NCBI GenBank assembly: GCA_947305535.1
Contig: CAMZDZ010000008.1
Span: forward strand, 1-32,656
Length of the DNA stretch: 32,656 nt
Origin: an uncultured Fibrobacter sp.
Lineage (GTDB): Bacteria > Fibrobacterota > Fibrobacteria > Fibrobacterales > Fibrobacteraceae
Direction: 5' to 3'
Shown: positions 30,813-32,656 of the stretch, piece by piece
Numbering within the stretch: the stretch's first letter is position 1
How the letters are laid out: the number at the start of each line of letters is the position of its first letter
Position numbers and translations under genes: made by a program
Notes under the pieces: model-generated
Databases searched by the model: none
Seen by the model: only the letters and a program-made list of their open reading frames with translations
Told to the model about the DNA's origin: nothing

Positions 30813-32063
30813 ATGAAAAAAGCTCTTGTTCTTCTTTTCGCTCTGGCCTTCTCCACGGCAACCTTCGCCGCAAAAGCCCCTACGCACCATTCCATCCGCG
30901 CAGAATCCATGGGTAACGCCCACGTCGCCGTCGTTGACGACAAGGAAGCCATCTATTTCAACTACGCCGGCCTCTCGCAAATCAACCGCCTGGGCAACTA
31001 CGAGAAGCGCCCCGAACAGGGTTACTACCCGCGCAACTACTTCGACATGCGACTGAACGTCGGCGGAGCCGGACCGTTCGAGTCCTACGTTTCCACCTAC
31101 AAGGACGCCCGCGACCTGCAGGCCATGTACGGTCGAGTGAACAAGGCCGCCGAAGAGACCGGGCTGTCTCAGACGAACCTGCTGCTCGACACGCTCGCGG
31201 CACACCCCGAACTCATCCACACGCTCAACAGCTACGACCACAAGACGGTCTCCATGAAGATCAAGATGGACGCGGAACTCGCGCTCCATAACTTCGGTGG
31301 CGCCATCTGGGTCGACGGAAACGTGGCTCCCTACATCGACGCGGGCCTCGTGCTCCCCTACCTCACCATCGACACGTTCTACGTGGATGCCGTGATACAG
31401 GGCGGTATCGCCTACGGCATCACCGACGAGTTCTCTATCGGTCTAGGCGTAAAGGGAGCCAAGCGCCAGAAGGTCGAAATGATCGTCATGGACATCGCGA
31501 ACTACGAAACCATCAACGACACGCTGATGGACCGCTTTGAGGATGTAGAGAAGCACGTCTTCGACAGGGAAACCATCGCGATGGGCATGGATTTCGGTAC
31601 GCTGTGGCAGGTCACCCGCGAGGTGCGCCTCGGTCTCTCGCTCCGCGACGTGTACTTCAAGGAACTCGCCGGCGACAAGATCACCCCGGACCTCACGGTG
31701 GGCGTGAACTACAGCCCCAGGTTTTTCAACGTGAACACGGCCTACGCGCGCAAGTTCAACATCGCCTGCGACTTCGCCGACGCGTTTGACAGCGACCGTA
31801 ACTACAAGATCATGCACCACTTCAACTTCGGTCTCGAAATGGAGCAGGTCCTTCTGGCTTGGCCGGGACTCAACAACCAGCTCAGGGTGCTTTCCGGACG
31901 ACTCGCGGCAGGCTTCAAGGGCGGCTATCCCAGCATGGGCGCAGGCGTCGAAGTCCTGCACGTGGTCACGCTCGAGTTCGCCACATGGGCCGAGGAACGC
32001 GGCTACTACACCGGACAGGACGAAGAACGCATCTACATGGGCCAAATCAGCCTCGGATTCTAG
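30813..32063 (+). CDS. PorV/FadL-like outer-membrane beta-barrel protein
   Basis: This 416-residue protein has a signal peptide (MKKALVLLFALAFS to about residue 20). The mature start SIRAESMGNAHVAVVDDKEA then YFNYAGLSQI matches the R-x-x-x-MG-x-A-x-V-A-x-x-D-D-x-x-A-x-Y-x-N-P-A-G-L opening of PorV/UPF0164/FadL-type barrels. The remainder alternates strands such as GGAIWVDGNVAPYIDAGLVL and ends GQISLGF with a terminal phenylalanine. It follows the TPR-like lipoprotein by three bases. Such barrels serve in secretion or hydrophobic transport; the partner lipoprotein suggests a two-part outer-membrane assembly. No terminator is obvious in the 96-base gap before typA. Confidence 0.7.
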   Translation: MKKALVLLFALAFSTATFAAKAPTHHSIRAESMGNAHVAVVDDKEAIYFNYAGLSQINRLGNYEKRPEQGYYPRNYFDMRLNVGGAGPFESYVSTYKDARDLQAMYGRVNKAAEETGLSQTNLLLDTLAAHPELIHTLNSYDHKTVSMKIKMDAELALHNFGGAIWVDGNVAPYIDAGLVLPYLTIDTFYVDAVIQGGIAYGITDEFSIGLGVKGAKRQKVEMIVMDIANYETINDTLMDRFEDVEKHVFDRETIAMGMDFGTLWQVTREVRLGLSLRDVYFKELAGDKITPDLTVGVNYSPRFFNVNTAYARKFNIACDFADAFDSDRNYKIMHHFNFGLEMEQVLLAWPGLNNQLRVLSGRLAAGFKGGYPSMGAGVEVLHVVTLEFATWAEERGYYTGQDEERIYMGQISLGF

Positions 32064-32103
32064 TTCCGGCAAGAAATCCGGCCCTTCTTGATATTGCAAA
32101 ATT

Positions 32104-32127
32104 GGCGTAAAATTTCTAAATTGCGCC
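32104..32127. repeat. Inverted repeat GGCGTAA-N10-TTGCGCC upstream of typA
   Basis: GGCGTAA (32104-32110) pairs with TTGCGCC (32121-32127), one T-G wobble, around a ten-base AT-rich spacer, and lies 32 bases before the typA start. It resembles the element at 15546-15570 in arm sequence and spacer size. Confidence 0.4.
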
Positions 32128-32159
32128 CAAATTGAACGTTTTCTTTCAAGAAGAGCAAT

Positions 32160-32656
32160 ATGGATCAGACAAAAATCAGAAACGTAGCCATCATCGCCCA
32201 CGTCGACCACGGTAAAACGACCCTGGTGGACCAACTTCTCAAGCAGTGCGGAACCTTCCACGAAGGTGAAGAAGTCAACGAGCGCGTGATGGACTCCGAC
32301 AACCTTGAACGCGAACGCGGCATCACCATCCTCAGTAAGAACACGAGCGTCATGTACAAGGGCTATCGCGTGAACATCGTCGATACCCCGGGGCACGCCG
32401 ACTTCGGTGGACAGGTGGAACGCGTGCTCGGCACGGTCGACGGCGTTCTCCTGGTTGTCGACGCGTTCGAAGGTCCCATGGCCCAGACGCGCTTCGTGAC
32501 CCAGAAGGCCCTGGAACTCGGACTGACCCCGATTGTCGTGGTGAACAAGATCGACCGCGACGGCTGCAACCCGCAGGGCGCTCTCGACAAGGTGTTCGAC
32601 CTGTTCTGCGAACTCGACGCGAGCGAAGAACAGCTCGACTTCGACAAGGTGTTCGG
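32160..32656 (+). CDS. typA: Ribosome-associated GTPase TypA/BipA (partial, C-terminus outside window)
   Basis: Only the first 165 codons are present; the gene runs off the right edge. All G-domain motifs are intact: [10 protein letters not shown] (P-loop), ERGITI (switch I), [16 protein letters not shown] (switch II) and VVNKIDR (base specificity). [13 protein letters not shown]-like spacing, here [14 protein letters not shown], separates TypA from EF-G and LepA. TypA is a translational GTPase that binds ribosomes and affects assembly and stress or cold adaptation. AAGAAGAG lies a few bases before the ATG. An AT-rich 96-base gap with the GGCGTAA inverted repeat precedes it. Confidence 0.93.
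   Translation, partial: MDQTKIRNVAIIAHVDHGKTTLVDQLLKQCGTFHEGEEVNERVMDSDNLERERGITILSKNTSVMYKGYRVNIVDTPGHADFGGQVERVLGTVDGVLLVVDAFEGPMAQTRFVTQKALELGLTPIVVVNKIDRDGCNPQGALDKVFDLFCELDASEEQLDFDKVF

Overview
The window looks like a chromosomal segment from a Fibrobacter-type bacterium (phylum Fibrobacterota). Three kinds of evidence support this: a lipoprotein ending in the Fibrobacter succinogenes major paralogous (FISUMP, TIGR02145) domain, a regulator of the Fibrobacter-expanded TIGR02147 family, and a family 5 endoglucanase with a type 9 secretion-like C-terminal tail. Lipid A genes and several outer-membrane barrels show a Gram-negative envelope. Most genes are GC-rich with AT-rich intergenic gaps. 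No rRNA, CRISPR array, insertion sequence or prophage was seen, and no gene-free stretch exceeds about 300 bases.

Layout. A tRNA-Lys(UUU) with a readable promoter opens the window on the minus strand. Positions 178-1945 hold a PorV/PorQ-like outer-membrane barrel and a weak glycosyltransferase-like protein. Positions 1999-7658 are a surface-glycan locus: one GT4 glycosyltransferase on the minus strand, facing a translationally coupled plus-strand operon GT2-GT4-GT2-Wzi-like barrel. From 13965 down to 7655 runs a minus-strand envelope cluster: gamma-carbonic-anhydrase-like protein, lipid kinase, lpxD, lpxC, fabZ, a MurU-like nucleotidyltransferase, an AmgK-like sugar kinase and a lone PTS EIIA domain. 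An ALDH3-type aldehyde dehydrogenase starts divergently at 14056.

Positions 15623-24514 are the accessory, surface-exposed part. It contains a beta-helix lipoprotein resembling carbohydrate-binding Cthe_2159, a three-module lipoprotein in an operon with a TIGR02147 regulator, the divergent GH5 cellulase, and the FISUMP lipoprotein. The regulator promoter carries a perfect 13-bp inverted repeat and is the best regulatory candidate in the window. The remainder is a Nudix hydrolase, a membrane pyrophosphatase, a coupled YkgJ/SprT-like pair, a TPR-like lipoprotein with acidic metal-binding motifs coupled to a PorV-like barrel, and the start of typA/bipA, cut by the window edge.

How the genes may work together. 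The recurring theme is building and decorating the outer membrane: lipid A synthesis (lpxD, lpxC, fabZ), probable recycling of wall sugars (AmgK/MurU type), surface polysaccharide assembly (GTs plus Wzi), and display of polysaccharide-degrading or -binding proteins. All family assignments come from reading motifs by eye. No database search was run.
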